Shown here piece after piece: positions 43,086 to 51,815 of a DNA stretch of 64,000 bases. The DNA is from an uncultured Eubacteriales bacterium (lineage in GTDB: Bacteria; Bacillota; Clostridia; Peptostreptococcales; Anaerovoracaceae). Where the stretch lies: assembly GCA_902795265.1 (NCBI GenBank), contig CADBKM010000003.1:62001-126000 (forward strand), given 5' to 3'. A program made the translations under genes and the position numbers. The notes under the pieces were generated by a model. It had not been told where the DNA came from, did not search any database, and was given only the letters and a program-made list of their open reading frames with translations. Every line of letters begins with the position of its first letter. The stretch's first letter is position 1.

Positions 43086-44444
43086 CTATACTTCCGGAAC
43101 CGTAGCAATAGCTTCGGCCAGTTCTTCATCCGTAGGAGTATAATCATTCATTGTTCCGTCATTATACTGCTCATATGCCTTGAGGTCGAAATACCCCGTG
43201 CCGCTCAGACCGAAGAATATTACTTTTTCTTCTCCTGTCTCTTTGCACTTGAGTGCCTCCTCTATCGCGGCTTTGATAGCGTGGCTTGATTCCGGAGCCG
43301 GCAGTATGCCCTCAGCATTCGCAAAGGTCTCAGCTGCCTCAAACACCTCAGTCTGCTTATAAGCTACAGCTTCCATCATGCCATCGTGATACAGCTGTGA
43401 TAGTATTGGGCTCATGCCGTGGAATCTGAGCCCGCCCGCATGGTTTGGTGCCGGTATGTATCCGCTGCCGATTGTATACATTTTTGCGAGCGGACAAACA
43501 TGTCCGGTATCAGCAAAGTCATAAGCGAATACACCGCGTGTGAAGCTCGGGCATGAAGTAGGCTCTGCTCCGATAAATCTGTAATCTGCTTCCCCTCTCA
43601 GCTTCTCTCCCATGAACGGAGCGATCAGTCCTCCGAGATTTGATCCGCCGCCTGTGCAGCCGATGATGATATCAGGTTTTACTCCGATCTTCTCAAAGGC
43701 CGTCTTTGATTCCAGGCCGATAACGCTCTGGTGGAGCAATACCAGGTTAAGAACGCTGCCGAGCACATATCTGTAACCGTCTCTGGTAACAGCTGACTCA
43801 ACAGCTTCAGAGATAGCACAGCCGAGGCTGCCGGTAGTATCCGGGAATTCCTCCAACAGCCTTTTTCCTACCTCCGTAGTATTCGAAGGCGAAGCTGTAA
43901 CGTTTGCCCCGTAAGTCCTCATTACTTCTCTTCGGAAAGGTTTCTGCTCATATGAGACCTTTACCATATATACATCGCACTCGAGACCGAAATATGAACA
44001 TGCCATCGACATGGCTGTACCCCACTGACCGGCTCCCGTTTCCGTTGTTACGCCCTTGAGTCCCTGTTTTTTTGCATAATATGCCTGAGCGACAGCTGAG
44101 TTGAGTTTGTGGCTGCCCGAAGTATTATTGCCCTCGAACTTGAAGTATATCTTTGCCGGTGTTCCCAGTTTTTTCTCAAGATTATATGCTCTTACAAGCG
44201 GTGAAGGTCTGTAATTTTTGTAGTAGTCACGTACCTCCTCAGGTATTTCGATAAAGCGTGTATCGTTATCGAGTTCCTGGTCTACCAGCTCCTCACAAAA
44301 TACGCCCACTAATTCATCTTTAGTCATTGGCTGGTGTGTTCCGGGATTCAGCAGCGGAGCCGGCTTGGTCGGCATATCAGCTCTCAGGTTGTAGTAATGT
44401 GTAGGGATCTCTTCTTCAGTCAGATAAGTGCGGTAGTTTTCCAT
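43086..44444 (-). CDS. trpB: TrpB-like PLP-dependent enzyme (tryptophan synthase beta, TrpB2 type)
   Basis: 452 residues, longer than TrpB1 (about 400), as usual for the TrpB2 branch. PLP lysine in NNTSGSHKLNSAVAQAYYAK near residue 113, catalytic-region ETGAGQWGTAMSMAC, phosphate-binding GCTGGGSNLGG, and C-terminal IFFGLSGTGYFDLKAYEQY. It joins indole or a related nucleophile with serine or phosphoserine to make tryptophan. No trpA lies beside it. It is preceded by a T-box leader whose specifier reads UGG, which matches a tryptophan-limited gene. Ribosome binding site GAGAGG. Confidence 0.9.
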   Translation of the reverse strand: MENYRTYLTEEEIPTHYYNLRADMPTKPAPLLNPGTHQPMTKDELVGVFCEELVDQELDNDTRFIEIPEEVRDYYKNYRPSPLVRAYNLEKKLGTPAKIYFKFEGNNTSGSHKLNSAVAQAYYAKKQGLKGVTTETGAGQWGTAMSMACSYFGLECDVYMVKVSYEQKPFRREVMRTYGANVTASPSNTTEVGKRLLEEFPDTTGSLGCAISEAVESAVTRDGYRYVLGSVLNLVLLHQSVIGLESKTAFEKIGVKPDIIIGCTGGGSNLGGLIAPFMGEKLRGEADYRFIGAEPTSCPSFTRGVFAYDFADTGHVCPLAKMYTIGSGYIPAPNHAGGLRFHGMSPILSQLYHDGMMEAVAYKQTEVFEAAETFANAEGILPAPESSHAIKAAIEEALKCKETGEEKVIFFGLSGTGYFDLKAYEQYNDGTMNDYTPTDEELAEAIATVPEV

Positions 44445-44561
44445 TGATCGTTTTCCTCTCTTTGCCCAACGGGCCCCATGCCCGTCCCTTTAGAAATTGT
44501 TTTGTCCGCTATTCTGCGGACCTGTTGTGAGTTATGCATTTGAGAGAGGAAAATAATATAA

Positions 44562-44873
44562 CCAAAAAGCTCCTGTCCCAAAGCAATACTGCTGGGACAG
44601 GAGCATAGTCTTTCATGACATAATATCTCCTGCGGTGCCACCCGGCTTGACAGAGTCGCCTCTGCCCACTCACTGCATACCATAATATGCATCATTTGTT
44701 AACGAAGTTTTCTCTCCGTCTCCCATACTCAGGGCCAGAGCCCCTTTCCTGTCGCCCTCAGGAGTCCATTCAGTCCCGTCTTACCATGCTGCACTCTCAC
44801 CGCCAGCAGCTCGCTCATATGTCCGATCCGGAACCTACTCACTCTCCTTCATAGGTTTATCGGTTATTTGATT
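44562..44873 (-). promoter_or_regulatory. Tryptophan T-box leader with intrinsic terminator
   Basis: On the - strand the leader contains the T-box core GGGTGGCACCGCAGG (44647-44633 region), whose UGGCACC part pairs with the uncharged tRNA acceptor end. It is followed by a terminator, GCTCCTGTCCCA (44604-44593) pairing with TGGGACAGGAGC (44580-44569) and a T run. Stem I has GACTGAATGGACTCC, in which TGG at 44768-44766 is the likely specifier codon for tRNA-Trp. Uncharged tRNA-Trp would favour the antiterminator and allow trpB2 expression. The specifier choice is inferred from position and from the gene served. Confidence 0.88.
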
Positions 44874-44879
44874 ATCCAT

Positions 44880-44908
44880 AGCATAAAGGTATGGCTTTAT
44901 TATGTCAA
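44880..44908 (-). promoter_or_regulatory. Sigma-A promoter of the T-box/trpB2 unit
   Basis: On the - strand TTGACA (44908-44903), a 17-base spacer and TATGCT (44885-44880). Transcription would begin near 44873, giving a leader of about 430 bases, a fitting length for a T-box. Confidence 0.85.
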
Positions 44909-45013
44909 TGCAATTTTGTTAAAAAACACAAACAGCGCATGTATTTCATTATATACATTTTAACATCTTCACAAATGTTAACCACGAGTCCATAATGCGA
45001 CTTTTGCAGGCTT

Positions 45014-46588
45014 CTACATCAGCGGGGATATCATTTTAGCCAGTTTGCCGGTTATCTTATATGATAATTTTTCGTTCTTTATGCTTTCATCAGTCACTGC
45101 CCTGCACTTTGCAAGAGTATCCCGGAAGTCTTTTTCAATATCCGCGATGCAGTCGGTCTTATACATATAAGTTGCACATTCGAAGTGATGATACAGGCTC
45201 CTGTAGTCAAGGTTGATCGTTCCTACGATGGCCTTTATATCATCGCTTACAAACACTTTCGCGTGTATAAAGCCCGGAGTATACTCATATATCCTTACGC
45301 CGGCTTCATGAAGCCTTTTGTAGTGGTTCTTTGCGAGCGCGTACGCAAGCTTTTTATCAGGAATGCCCGGGAGTATCAGTTTGACATCGACGCCGCGCTG
45401 CGCGGCAAAGCACAGTGCATTCTCAAGCTCGTCATCGAGTATCAGATAAGGCGACATCATATGCACATAATCTGTTGCACGGTACAGTACATCAGTATAG
45501 ACTGCTTCGCCTGCTTTATAGCTGTCAAGCGGACAGTCGCAGTATGGCATCACATACCCATTCGCCTCCGGCACTTCACACCCCGGGAGAGAAAGCCATT
45601 TTTCGTAATCAGGTGTATCACTGTCGATATTCCACATCTGCAGGAACATAAGCGCAAAGCTCTTTGCAGCCGGTCCCTTCATCATTACAGCAGTATCCTT
45701 CCAGTGGCCAAACCTCTCGATGTGATTGATATACTCATCTGCCAGATTCACTCCCCCATTGAAGGCAACTTTGCCGTCGATAACGAGGATCTTCCGATGA
45801 TCGCGATAATTATAATGCGAAGATACGATAGGTTTGATCGGCGAAAATGCTTTGGCCTGAATTCCCTGAGCTTTGAGCAGTTTCCAGTAATTTGGAGGAA
45901 GTGTAGACATCTCGCACATTCCGTCATACATCACGCGAACTTCAACGCCCTCTTTTGCTTTCCGGATGAGAACGTCGAGAAGGCGGCCCCACATATACCC
46001 TTCCTCTACGATAAAGTATTCCATGAAGATATACTTTTCTGCCTTTTCAAGCTCTTCAAGCATAGCCTCGAATTTCTTTTCTCCCAAAGGGAAATATGTA
46101 ACCTGGGTTTTGTCATAAACCGGGAAACAGCCTGTTTTATTCAGGAATTTGCTTATGTCATCCGTGCCGGATCCGTCCCGTTCGATCTCTTTTATGACGT
46201 TATCAGGCTGAACAAGCATGCTGCGCGTCATATCTATCTGTTTTTTTACGAGTTTAGTCTCGAAGCGGTGGCCGAAGTTGGACTGAGTCCACCAAAGCAG
46301 AACTGCTCCCGGTATCGGAAGAAGCGCGATCACAAGCATCCATGTCAGTTTTGCAGATGAATCCATGCTGCTGTTGAACAGATAGATTATCATGATATAT
46401 GCGAATAGCCACTGGATATTCATAAGAGCAGGCAGTTTTTCTCTGAACTGCAGATAAGCCATAACAAGAATTGTCAGCTGCAGAACAAGAAGCACGGCTA
46501 TAATAAAAAATCTGCTGAAGATCAGCCGCAGTATTCCCTTTCTAACCGGTTTGGCAAGACTTACAACGTTTAAGTTTTCATTTTCCAT
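45014..46588 (-). CDS. cls: Cardiolipin synthase (phospholipase D family)
   Basis: 524-residue membrane enzyme joining two phosphatidylglycerols to cardiolipin. Three membrane segments lie in the first 90 residues (FFIIAVLLVLQLTILVM, LFAYIMIIYLF, LTWMLVIALLPIPGAVLLW). Two HKD motifs follow: YRDHRKILVIDGKVAFNGG near residue 245 and IHAKVFVSDDIKAIVGTINL near residue 440. Size and layout match Firmicutes Cls. It is the last gene of a three-gene unit with a 3D-domain protein and a DUF1097-like membrane protein. Confidence 0.92.
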   Translation of the reverse strand: MENENLNVVSLAKPVRKGILRLIFSRFFIIAVLLVLQLTILVMAYLQFREKLPALMNIQWLFAYIMIIYLFNSSMDSSAKLTWMLVIALLPIPGAVLLWWTQSNFGHRFETKLVKKQIDMTRSMLVQPDNVIKEIERDGSGTDDISKFLNKTGCFPVYDKTQVTYFPLGEKKFEAMLEELEKAEKYIFMEYFIVEEGYMWGRLLDVLIRKAKEGVEVRVMYDGMCEMSTLPPNYWKLLKAQGIQAKAFSPIKPIVSSHYNYRDHRKILVIDGKVAFNGGVNLADEYINHIERFGHWKDTAVMMKGPAAKSFALMFLQMWNIDSDTPDYEKWLSLPGCEVPEANGYVMPYCDCPLDSYKAGEAVYTDVLYRATDYVHMMSPYLILDDELENALCFAAQRGVDVKLILPGIPDKKLAYALAKNHYKRLHEAGVRIYEYTPGFIHAKVFVSDDIKAIVGTINLDYRSLYHHFECATYMYKTDCIADIEKDFRDTLAKCRAVTDESIKNEKLSYKITGKLAKMISPLM

Positions 46589-46624
46589 TGGAAAAGCTCC
46601 TGAGTAAAGTTTATTTATATACTA

Positions 46625-47182
46625 TTACCACGTAGTGGCTATATCTATCTGTCTGGGGTTCTTTGCAGCAAAGCCACCGGTATCGCAGACAATACCCATT
46701 CCGAGAGAGGTCTGTACAAGAGAGCCCCTTGGCCTCAGCTTAAGATTTGCTGCCACCATGACATATTTGCCGAACATTTTTACGCCGTCATCTCTGACCC
46801 AGTAATCGTAATCGTAACCCATTCTGCGCATTATGCTTACGACACCGCTCATGTTGAGATTGTAATATGTTTCCTTGCCTGACGGGCCTTGTATGGTCCC
46901 TCTTCCTTTGGAAAGAACCGGGCCTCTGTATATATGCTCCTCGAAGAATTCGATGCCTTTTTTTAGAAAATCTGATGCGTCATTTCTGAAATCTCCGGCA
47001 GCATAGCTGATAAACGAACTCGTCAAAGACCTGAGCGAAGCAAAACGGAATCTTTCGATCCTGTCCCCCTCATTGTGAATGTCGCCTATGCACAGCAGAA
47101 GATTGGCATTTATGAGCAGCATGACAGCGATGCCCAGGCACAGCAAAGTATTGATGGTTTTAACTCTTTTCCTCTTTTTCAT
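46625..47182 (-). CDS. Secreted/anchored 3D-domain protein
   Basis: 185 residues with an N-terminal membrane anchor or signal segment (INTLLCLGIAVMLLINANLLL) and a C-terminal double-psi-beta-barrel 3D-like domain. That domain is marked by GPSGKETYYNLNMSGVV, MVAANLKLRPRGSLV and GIVCDTGGFAAKNPRQIDIA with the conserved aspartates. The 3D fold is shared with lytic transglycosylases such as MltA and Rpf-like proteins, so a cell-wall role is likely. It overlaps the upstream gene by 4 bases and lies 36 bases before cls. Confidence 0.75.
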   Translation of the reverse strand: MKKRKRVKTINTLLCLGIAVMLLINANLLLCIGDIHNEGDRIERFRFASLRSLTSSFISYAAGDFRNDASDFLKKGIEFFEEHIYRGPVLSKGRGTIQGPSGKETYYNLNMSGVVSIMRRMGYDYDYWVRDDGVKMFGKYVMVAANLKLRPRGSLVQTSLGMGIVCDTGGFAAKNPRQIDIATTW

Positions 47183-47664
47183 CGGTTAAGCAGTCTGTGG
47201 ACCTTATCAAGCAAAGCGCCTACGTAATACACGCCGACAAGCATTGCGGCTCCGATCTGAACAGTAAGACTCAGTATCGGTGTCGACGTATCGAGATTCA
47301 TGGTAAGCATCCCGATAGCCCATCCGGTCAGCCATGAAGGCATATGGATGATATTTTTGAATCTGGATGAAATTATTACAAGAATGAATCCGAATACGGC
47401 AAGCGTTAAAAACAGCGTCAAATCGGGATTTAAAGGCGTATGAGCCATGATTTCAAAGGCGATCAGAGCCCAGATATCACCGGCCAGATAGCCAAGCGCG
47501 ATTTTATGTGCATCTTTGAACTTGTTTCCGTTTGTTGCGTAAATGCCGGCACATATGAGTGCTATCGGACCTACGGATATACCAAGGTAAGGACTTGCAA
47601 CGGCCCATGCAGGCGGCATTACAGCGATAAGCAGCGCTAAAGTAAGAATTTCCTTTTTATTCAT
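47179..47664 (-). CDS. Small integral membrane protein, DUF1097-like
   Basis: 161 residues with about five hydrophobic segments (ILTLALLIAVMPPAWAVA, ISVGPIALICAGIYAT, IALGYLAGDIWALIAFEIM, LFLTLAVFGFILVIIS, LSLTVQIGAAMLVGVYYVG). The pattern resembles DUF1097 proteins of unknown function. It heads the unit with the 3D protein and cls. A TATAAT-like -10 (47751-47746 on the - strand) and the inverted repeat GTGAATAAT/ATTATCGTTCAC (47691-47726) lie upstream and may be its promoter and operator. Confidence 0.6.
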   Translation of the reverse strand: MNKKEILTLALLIAVMPPAWAVASPYLGISVGPIALICAGIYATNGNKFKDAHKIALGYLAGDIWALIAFEIMAHTPLNPDLTLFLTLAVFGFILVIISSRFKNIIHMPSWLTGWAIGMLTMNLDTSTPILSLTVQIGAAMLVGVYYVGALLDKVHRLLNR

Positions 47665-47784
47665 CAGTTTCTCTCTATTATGATTTCTCAGTGAATAATA
47701 ATTAACTATAAATGATTATCGTTCACTTAAAGCATGTTCTCTCTAATTATACTACATCAGTCAAATATGAGCTGATCATGCAAC

Positions 47785-47821
47785 AAAATACACAGCCTGC
47801 TGTTTGGAACAGGCTGTGTAT
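47785..47821 (-). terminator. Terminator of the LVIVD operon
   Basis: ATACACAGCCTG (47788-47799) pairs perfectly with CAGGCTGTGTAT (47810-47821) around a ten-base loop, and on the - strand TTTTGTTG follows. It lies 16 bases after the stop of the LVIVD-repeat gene. Confidence 0.82.
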
Positions 47822-47836
47822 CCCCTTTTCACTCTA

Positions 47837-49228
47837 TTAATCTTCGTATGTTTTGCGAAGAATGTAGAATCCGTCACTGTTGGCGTCGATGATGATGTTT
47901 CCTCTGTCGTCGACTACGACGTCTTCGGTCATTGCCATCATCGGTCCAGGGAACGGGAAGCACTTCTTTGTTGGGTTCGGAGGTATGAAGTATGCCTTTT
48001 CCTTAATATAGAAAGGATCAGATACATCATAAACTCTGAGTCCTGCAGCGAAGTAGCAGTCATAGACAACGTCTGTTCTCTGCTCCAGCCAAGGCTTGTT
48101 GCTCATTGGCTCATGCACGTTGTGAGGTCCGAAAGGTCCGCCCTTCGAGCCTTCAGCGAGCATGTAAGTATTGAAGTTAGGAGCCGGGAAGTCCTCAGGA
48201 ACTTCCGGATACGGGAACTCCGCAATAAGAACAGGATTTGTCGGGTCGCTTACATCGACCATGTGCAGGTTGTTCATAGCCTGCGCCTGCTTTACCATTC
48301 CGTCCTTTATGAAGCCGAATCTCTCACCTTCATTTGTAACAACTACAAGGTCTCTTCCTGCGAGCGGAAGCGCTGTATGTGTTCTGGCTCCTGCAAGTCT
48401 GCTCGAGAAAGCAGGCATGAATTTCAGGTTGCCCAGCGCCTTCGGATGCTCGATATCCGAGATATCAAGAATGTACAGACCGTCTCCGCAGTAACCGCAG
48501 TATACCTTGTCGCCTACTACGAACGGAGGGCCGTGCAGCCATCCTTTATCCATGAAGTCAGGATTATGAGGAGCTGAGTGGTCGACTTCTCTTCCCGGAA
48601 CTCCGTAGATATACTGATGAGGGGCCCACCAGCGGCCGACTTCGACCGGATTTGCAGGGTCTTTGATGCTTACGATCCTGTAGATGAGGCCTTCAAACTC
48701 ATCAGCTTCAGATGACAGATGCACATAGTCTCCGCCGTTGTACATGAATCTGTGTACCCCCATCGAGTATGGGACTCCGCAGTCCCAGTAACCGAGGTAT
48801 TCCGGGTTTTCAGGATCCTTCTTCAGATCGTAGATCATGATGCCCTGAAGGCTCTTCATTTTTGCGCGGTCTCCTACAAGTACGCTCGGACCCGAACCCG
48901 ATGTGAGAGCGAAGATGAGCTTGTCATCAGCGATCTGAAGTTTAGGGATCGATGTTGTAGGATATTCGTCGATGTTGAACGGACGCCATTTCTTGATGAA
49001 TACAGGGTTCCTCGGATCTGTGACATCACTGATCATGATGCCTACTCCCTCAGGACCTGCAGCGAAGCATGCTCCGTAAAGCAGGTATCTGCCGGCCTCT
49101 GTTCTGTAGAGACCCATCTGGAACATACCGCATGTGCCGTCCATGTCGCAGTATGAGAGAACTTCAAGGTTCTTTATATAACCGTCATTTCCCTCACCCT
49201 TTGAGTAGAAATATTTTCCTCCAGCCAT
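47837..49228 (-). CDS. LVIVD-repeat beta-propeller protein
   Basis: 463 residues built of repeated propeller blades of the LVIVD type: VGIMISDVTDPRNPVFIKKW, GIMIYDLKKDPENPEYLGYW, YRIVSIKDPANPVEVGRWW, LYILDISDIEHPKALGNL, LHMVDVSDPTNPVLIAEF and LRVYDVSDPFYIKEKAYF. There is no signal peptide, so it is cytoplasmic. Histidines and cysteines between blades (HSAPHNPDF, GYCGDG, FGPHNVHEP) could bind a metal or ligand. It is the last gene of an operon with a dimeric-barrel-like protein, a flavoprotein and a membrane protein. Function is unknown; an enzyme is possible because some LVIVD-like propellers are catalytic. Confidence 0.75.
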   Translation of the reverse strand: MAGGKYFYSKGEGNDGYIKNLEVLSYCDMDGTCGMFQMGLYRTEAGRYLLYGACFAAGPEGVGIMISDVTDPRNPVFIKKWRPFNIDEYPTTSIPKLQIADDKLIFALTSGSGPSVLVGDRAKMKSLQGIMIYDLKKDPENPEYLGYWDCGVPYSMGVHRFMYNGGDYVHLSSEADEFEGLIYRIVSIKDPANPVEVGRWWAPHQYIYGVPGREVDHSAPHNPDFMDKGWLHGPPFVVGDKVYCGYCGDGLYILDISDIEHPKALGNLKFMPAFSSRLAGARTHTALPLAGRDLVVVTNEGERFGFIKDGMVKQAQAMNNLHMVDVSDPTNPVLIAEFPYPEVPEDFPAPNFNTYMLAEGSKGGPFGPHNVHEPMSNKPWLEQRTDVVYDCYFAAGLRVYDVSDPFYIKEKAYFIPPNPTKKCFPFPGPMMAMTEDVVVDDRGNIIIDANSDGFYILRKTYED

Positions 49229-49244
49229 TTATTAGCTCCTTTTA

Positions 49245-50120
49245 TTAACGCATTGTGATGTAGCCGTGATACTGCTGCAGATTGTCCGATCTTGCATAAT
49301 CTGAAAGGAAGATTCCGCTGATTCCGTAGGACTTCTTGAAATATGGGAAATCTTCTGTCTCTGCCCATGCCGGCTTAGCGCACTTCTCTGCTGCTGCCTT
49401 GCTTGCGTCTACCCATGCAGACTGGCACTCGAACCACATCTCTACGATACGGTCGAAATCACATCCGTTGACCTCTTTTTTGATCTTGCTGGATACGCAG
49501 CGTGTGCATCCGTCGTGAGAGGTCCATGCAGGAATGAACTCCTCTTTGAGCCACTTATCGCCTTCTTCTGCGCTAACGCCTTCCGGATACTTGACCATGA
49601 ACATCCATCTGTAGTTAGGCCCGTCTTCAACAGTGCGGCCTTCGCCCTTGAAGTCTTCTTCCCACCATACAGGGATGAACGCGAAGATGAACGGAACTGT
49701 TCCTGCGGCCTCGTCGCCCTTTGTTGAACGTGCGTCATCACCCTCGATATTGACTTCTTCAGCCTTGTCGATGCCGTGGGAGTGACCCATGTCAGGAATG
49801 TTGTTCTGCCAAACCAGTACGTCTGTCGGGAAGTACTCTGTGAGGATCTTGTGGTGATCCTTAGCGAATCCAACATCGTTAGGGTTTGCGAGCCAGTAGT
49901 GCTCTGTCATCTGCATTCTTACTGTTCCGAATCTTGCGCCGCCCGGAGGTGTCGGAAGTGCAGGATAGAAAGCGTATTTGCTTACATATGGTCCGAACTG
50001 CGAGATGCTGTCAGGAACATGATATCTGTAGAGCCAGTTCTCGAGTTTGATTCTGTAGTCCTCGTGTGCGAGGTCGACCAGAATGATACTTCTTACAGGA
50101 TAGAATTCAGGTCTGTTCAT
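49245..50120 (-). CDS. Uncharacterised protein, possibly dimeric alpha/beta-barrel (EthD-like)
   Basis: 291 residues from the ATG at 50120, which has GAAAGGAG 8 bases upstream; an in-frame start at 50150 lacks one. The sequence has two similar halves around RSIILVDLAHEDYRIKLENW with FGPYVSKYAFYPALP, and PNYRWMFMVKYPEGVSAEEG with RIVEMWFECQSAWVDASKAA. These recall the EthD-type ferredoxin-like dimeric barrel, duplicated. Many tryptophans and histidines (DMGHSHG, KDHHKIL) suggest a ligand pocket. I do not recognise a named family with confidence. It is co-transcribed with the LVIVD and flavoprotein genes. Confidence 0.55.
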   Translation of the reverse strand: MNRPEFYPVRSIILVDLAHEDYRIKLENWLYRYHVPDSISQFGPYVSKYAFYPALPTPPGGARFGTVRMQMTEHYWLANPNDVGFAKDHHKILTEYFPTDVLVWQNNIPDMGHSHGIDKAEEVNIEGDDARSTKGDEAAGTVPFIFAFIPVWWEEDFKGEGRTVEDGPNYRWMFMVKYPEGVSAEEGDKWLKEEFIPAWTSHDGCTRCVSSKIKKEVNGCDFDRIVEMWFECQSAWVDASKAAAEKCAKPAWAETEDFPYFKKSYGISGIFLSDYARSDNLQQYHGYITMR

Positions 50121-50160
50121 TAATGGTCTCCTTTCATGTGAAAACTGCATTATCTTAACA

Positions 50161-50188
50161 GGCAGGGTCGCTGTTAAGCTCCCCTGCC
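50161..50188 (-). repeat. Hairpin between flavoprotein and downstream gene
   Basis: GGCAGGG (50161-50167) pairs with CCCTGCC (50182-50188), with inner AGC/GCT pairs. No T run follows on the - strand, so it may mark mRNA processing or partial termination inside the operon instead of a full stop. Confidence 0.45.
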
Positions 50189-50211
50189 CGTTTAAGAATC
50201 TCTATTCTATA

Positions 50212-51189
50212 TTAATTGGATTTCGAAGGGGATGGTGTAGGAGCGATAACGTTTGTGTAGTGCTCTTTGCGTGCCTTGAACTCAGGATCCTTGAAGAGGT
50301 TCATGAGTCTGCCCTCGTTCTCGAAGATGTCCTGTCCGTGCAGAGCCTTGCCGGAGAGGATATCGTGTGCATGGTGCTCTGTTGCAGGGTCGAACTTGAA
50401 TACCATAGCTCCGTCCTCAACTACCAGCTCGCCGCGGAGTCCGCAGAGTTCGCATTCAGCAGTTGTTGTGCCCGGGAAGATATAGAATGCATTTCCGTGG
50501 CAGTGAGGGCATGCACCCTTCTTGCCCTTCCAGAGGTCAACATTCTCTGAGCCAGGGATCATCAGATGGTTGTCGATGATGTACTGAGCTGCCTCTACGA
50601 GGTTTCTGGCCATCTCTTTTGTTCTCTCGATCTTGTCGTCCTGCATGATGACATCTTTGCACCATGAGAAATAATCATTGTCGATGACTTTCCAGCCAGG
50701 GCTCATAGCAAGCATAGCATGGTCTGTTTCGCATCTTACAGCCCAGTCAGATCCGCCGATAGCCAGGAACGAAATAGCCTTCTGCATGAAGTATCTCTCG
50801 CTGAGAGGCTCCTTGCCCTGCTCTTTAAGCTTCTCATTGAGACCGAGAAGCATTCCTGTGTCGTGTCCAGGACCCATACGGTCGCAGCAGATGTGGAAGA
50901 GTCCGGATCCGCCGGATTCATAAATAGGATCTACGATGAAGACGCCGTCAGCCTCTACCATCTTCTCATAAAGAGCTTTATAATCATCTTTTCTTGTGCA
51001 GATCATGCCCTTACCCATTACAAGGCCTCTGGAGCATGCAACGCAGCCTGTGCATGTCTGGAGATCCCAGTCAAACGCATGGATGAACTCGATCTCAGCA
51101 CCGAGCTTCTGGCACTCTTCGAGTGCTACTCTGCACATTGTATCGTTGTTGCCGTTTTTAGTACCGAAAGAAATTCCCAGAATCTTCAT
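50212..51189 (-). CDS. Flavodoxin-fold FMN reductase with C-terminal zinc-ribbon-like segment
   Basis: 325 residues. The N-terminal 180 have the NADPH-dependent FMN reductase/iron-sulfur-flavoprotein fold: ILGISFGTKNGNNDTMCRVA, a cysteine pair in CTGCVACSRG, a CTRKDDYKALYEKMVEADG stretch, and DPIYESGGSGLFHICCDRMG. After residue 210 comes CPHCHGNAFYIFPGTTTAEC with CELCGLRG, a zinc-ribbon-like unit rarely fused to this family. It could pass electrons to a partner encoded in the operon. A start at 51189 and an SD (GGAGGGT) support the call. Confidence 0.78.
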   Translation of the reverse strand: MKILGISFGTKNGNNDTMCRVALEECQKLGAEIEFIHAFDWDLQTCTGCVACSRGLVMGKGMICTRKDDYKALYEKMVEADGVFIVDPIYESGGSGLFHICCDRMGPGHDTGMLLGLNEKLKEQGKEPLSERYFMQKAISFLAIGGSDWAVRCETDHAMLAMSPGWKVIDNDYFSWCKDVIMQDDKIERTKEMARNLVEAAQYIIDNHLMIPGSENVDLWKGKKGACPHCHGNAFYIFPGTTTAECELCGLRGELVVEDGAMVFKFDPATEHHAHDILSGKALHGQDIFENEGRLMNLFKDPEFKARKEHYTNVIAPTPSPSKSN

Positions 51190-51283
51190 ATTGTTTACCC
51201 TCCTGCAATATGTGTTCTATCTAACTAACTGATTCGATAATATCATTGAAAGCGACCTATTAGGTATGCTTTGTGTGATTTTT

Positions 51284-51784
51284 TTATTTTTGCTCAGGTG
51301 CTCCAGGCATCTGTGGTGCAGGCTCATTGCAAATAGCTCTCGACCACTTGTCTGCTACATTGTTCCAGAAGAACGCAATGATAAGTGTCGGAATATAGCA
51401 AGGAATGAATCCCTTGAGTACAGCGGCGATATATGGTCCGAATGCAAAATTTCCGCCGGCGATCATGCCTACTGCTGTCATGATCAGATCGAGAATCAAA
51501 CAGAATACAGCTGCTACAACAACGTTCAGCAGGATTCCGAACTTGAGTGTTCCCGGTTTTGCGTGCTTAGCTGCGAATGCGAAGCCCCATCTCTCAGCAT
51601 GGAGGAAGTTAACGAAGAATGTTACTACATAAGCGAGACATGCCATTCTGATATAGTTAGGTCCGTTCAGGCTGCCCGGAGCATCAATGTTTGAGAGTGC
51701 CAGGGCTACAAGTGTGATGACCAGACTCAGTGGCAGGTCCATGATAAGTGCGTATACTGCGGTTAATTTAGCGCTTTTCTGCAT
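51284..51784 (-). CDS. Four-span membrane protein of unknown function
   Basis: 166 residues with four hydrophobic helices: LTAVYALIMDLPLSLVITL, IRMACLAYVVTFFVNFLHA, FGILLNVVVAAVFCLILDLI and FIPCYIPTLIIAFFW, ending in a proline-rich tail. It resembles small DUF2798-type proteins, but I do not name the family. It is the first gene of the four-gene operon downstream of the second LysR regulator, so it may move the compound handled by that operon. Confidence 0.6.
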   Translation of the reverse strand: MQKSAKLTAVYALIMDLPLSLVITLVALALSNIDAPGSLNGPNYIRMACLAYVVTFFVNFLHAERWGFAFAAKHAKPGTLKFGILLNVVVAAVFCLILDLIMTAVGMIAGGNFAFGPYIAAVLKGFIPCYIPTLIIAFFWNNVADKWSRAICNEPAPQMPGAPEQK

Positions 51785-51815
51785 GATACTTTCCTTTCCC
51801 CTTTTGGAATAATAA

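Noticed and set aside
45185..46360. A 391-codon open frame on the + strand
   Set aside because: Antisense to cls, whose two HKD motifs are clear; no domain is visible in the shadow.
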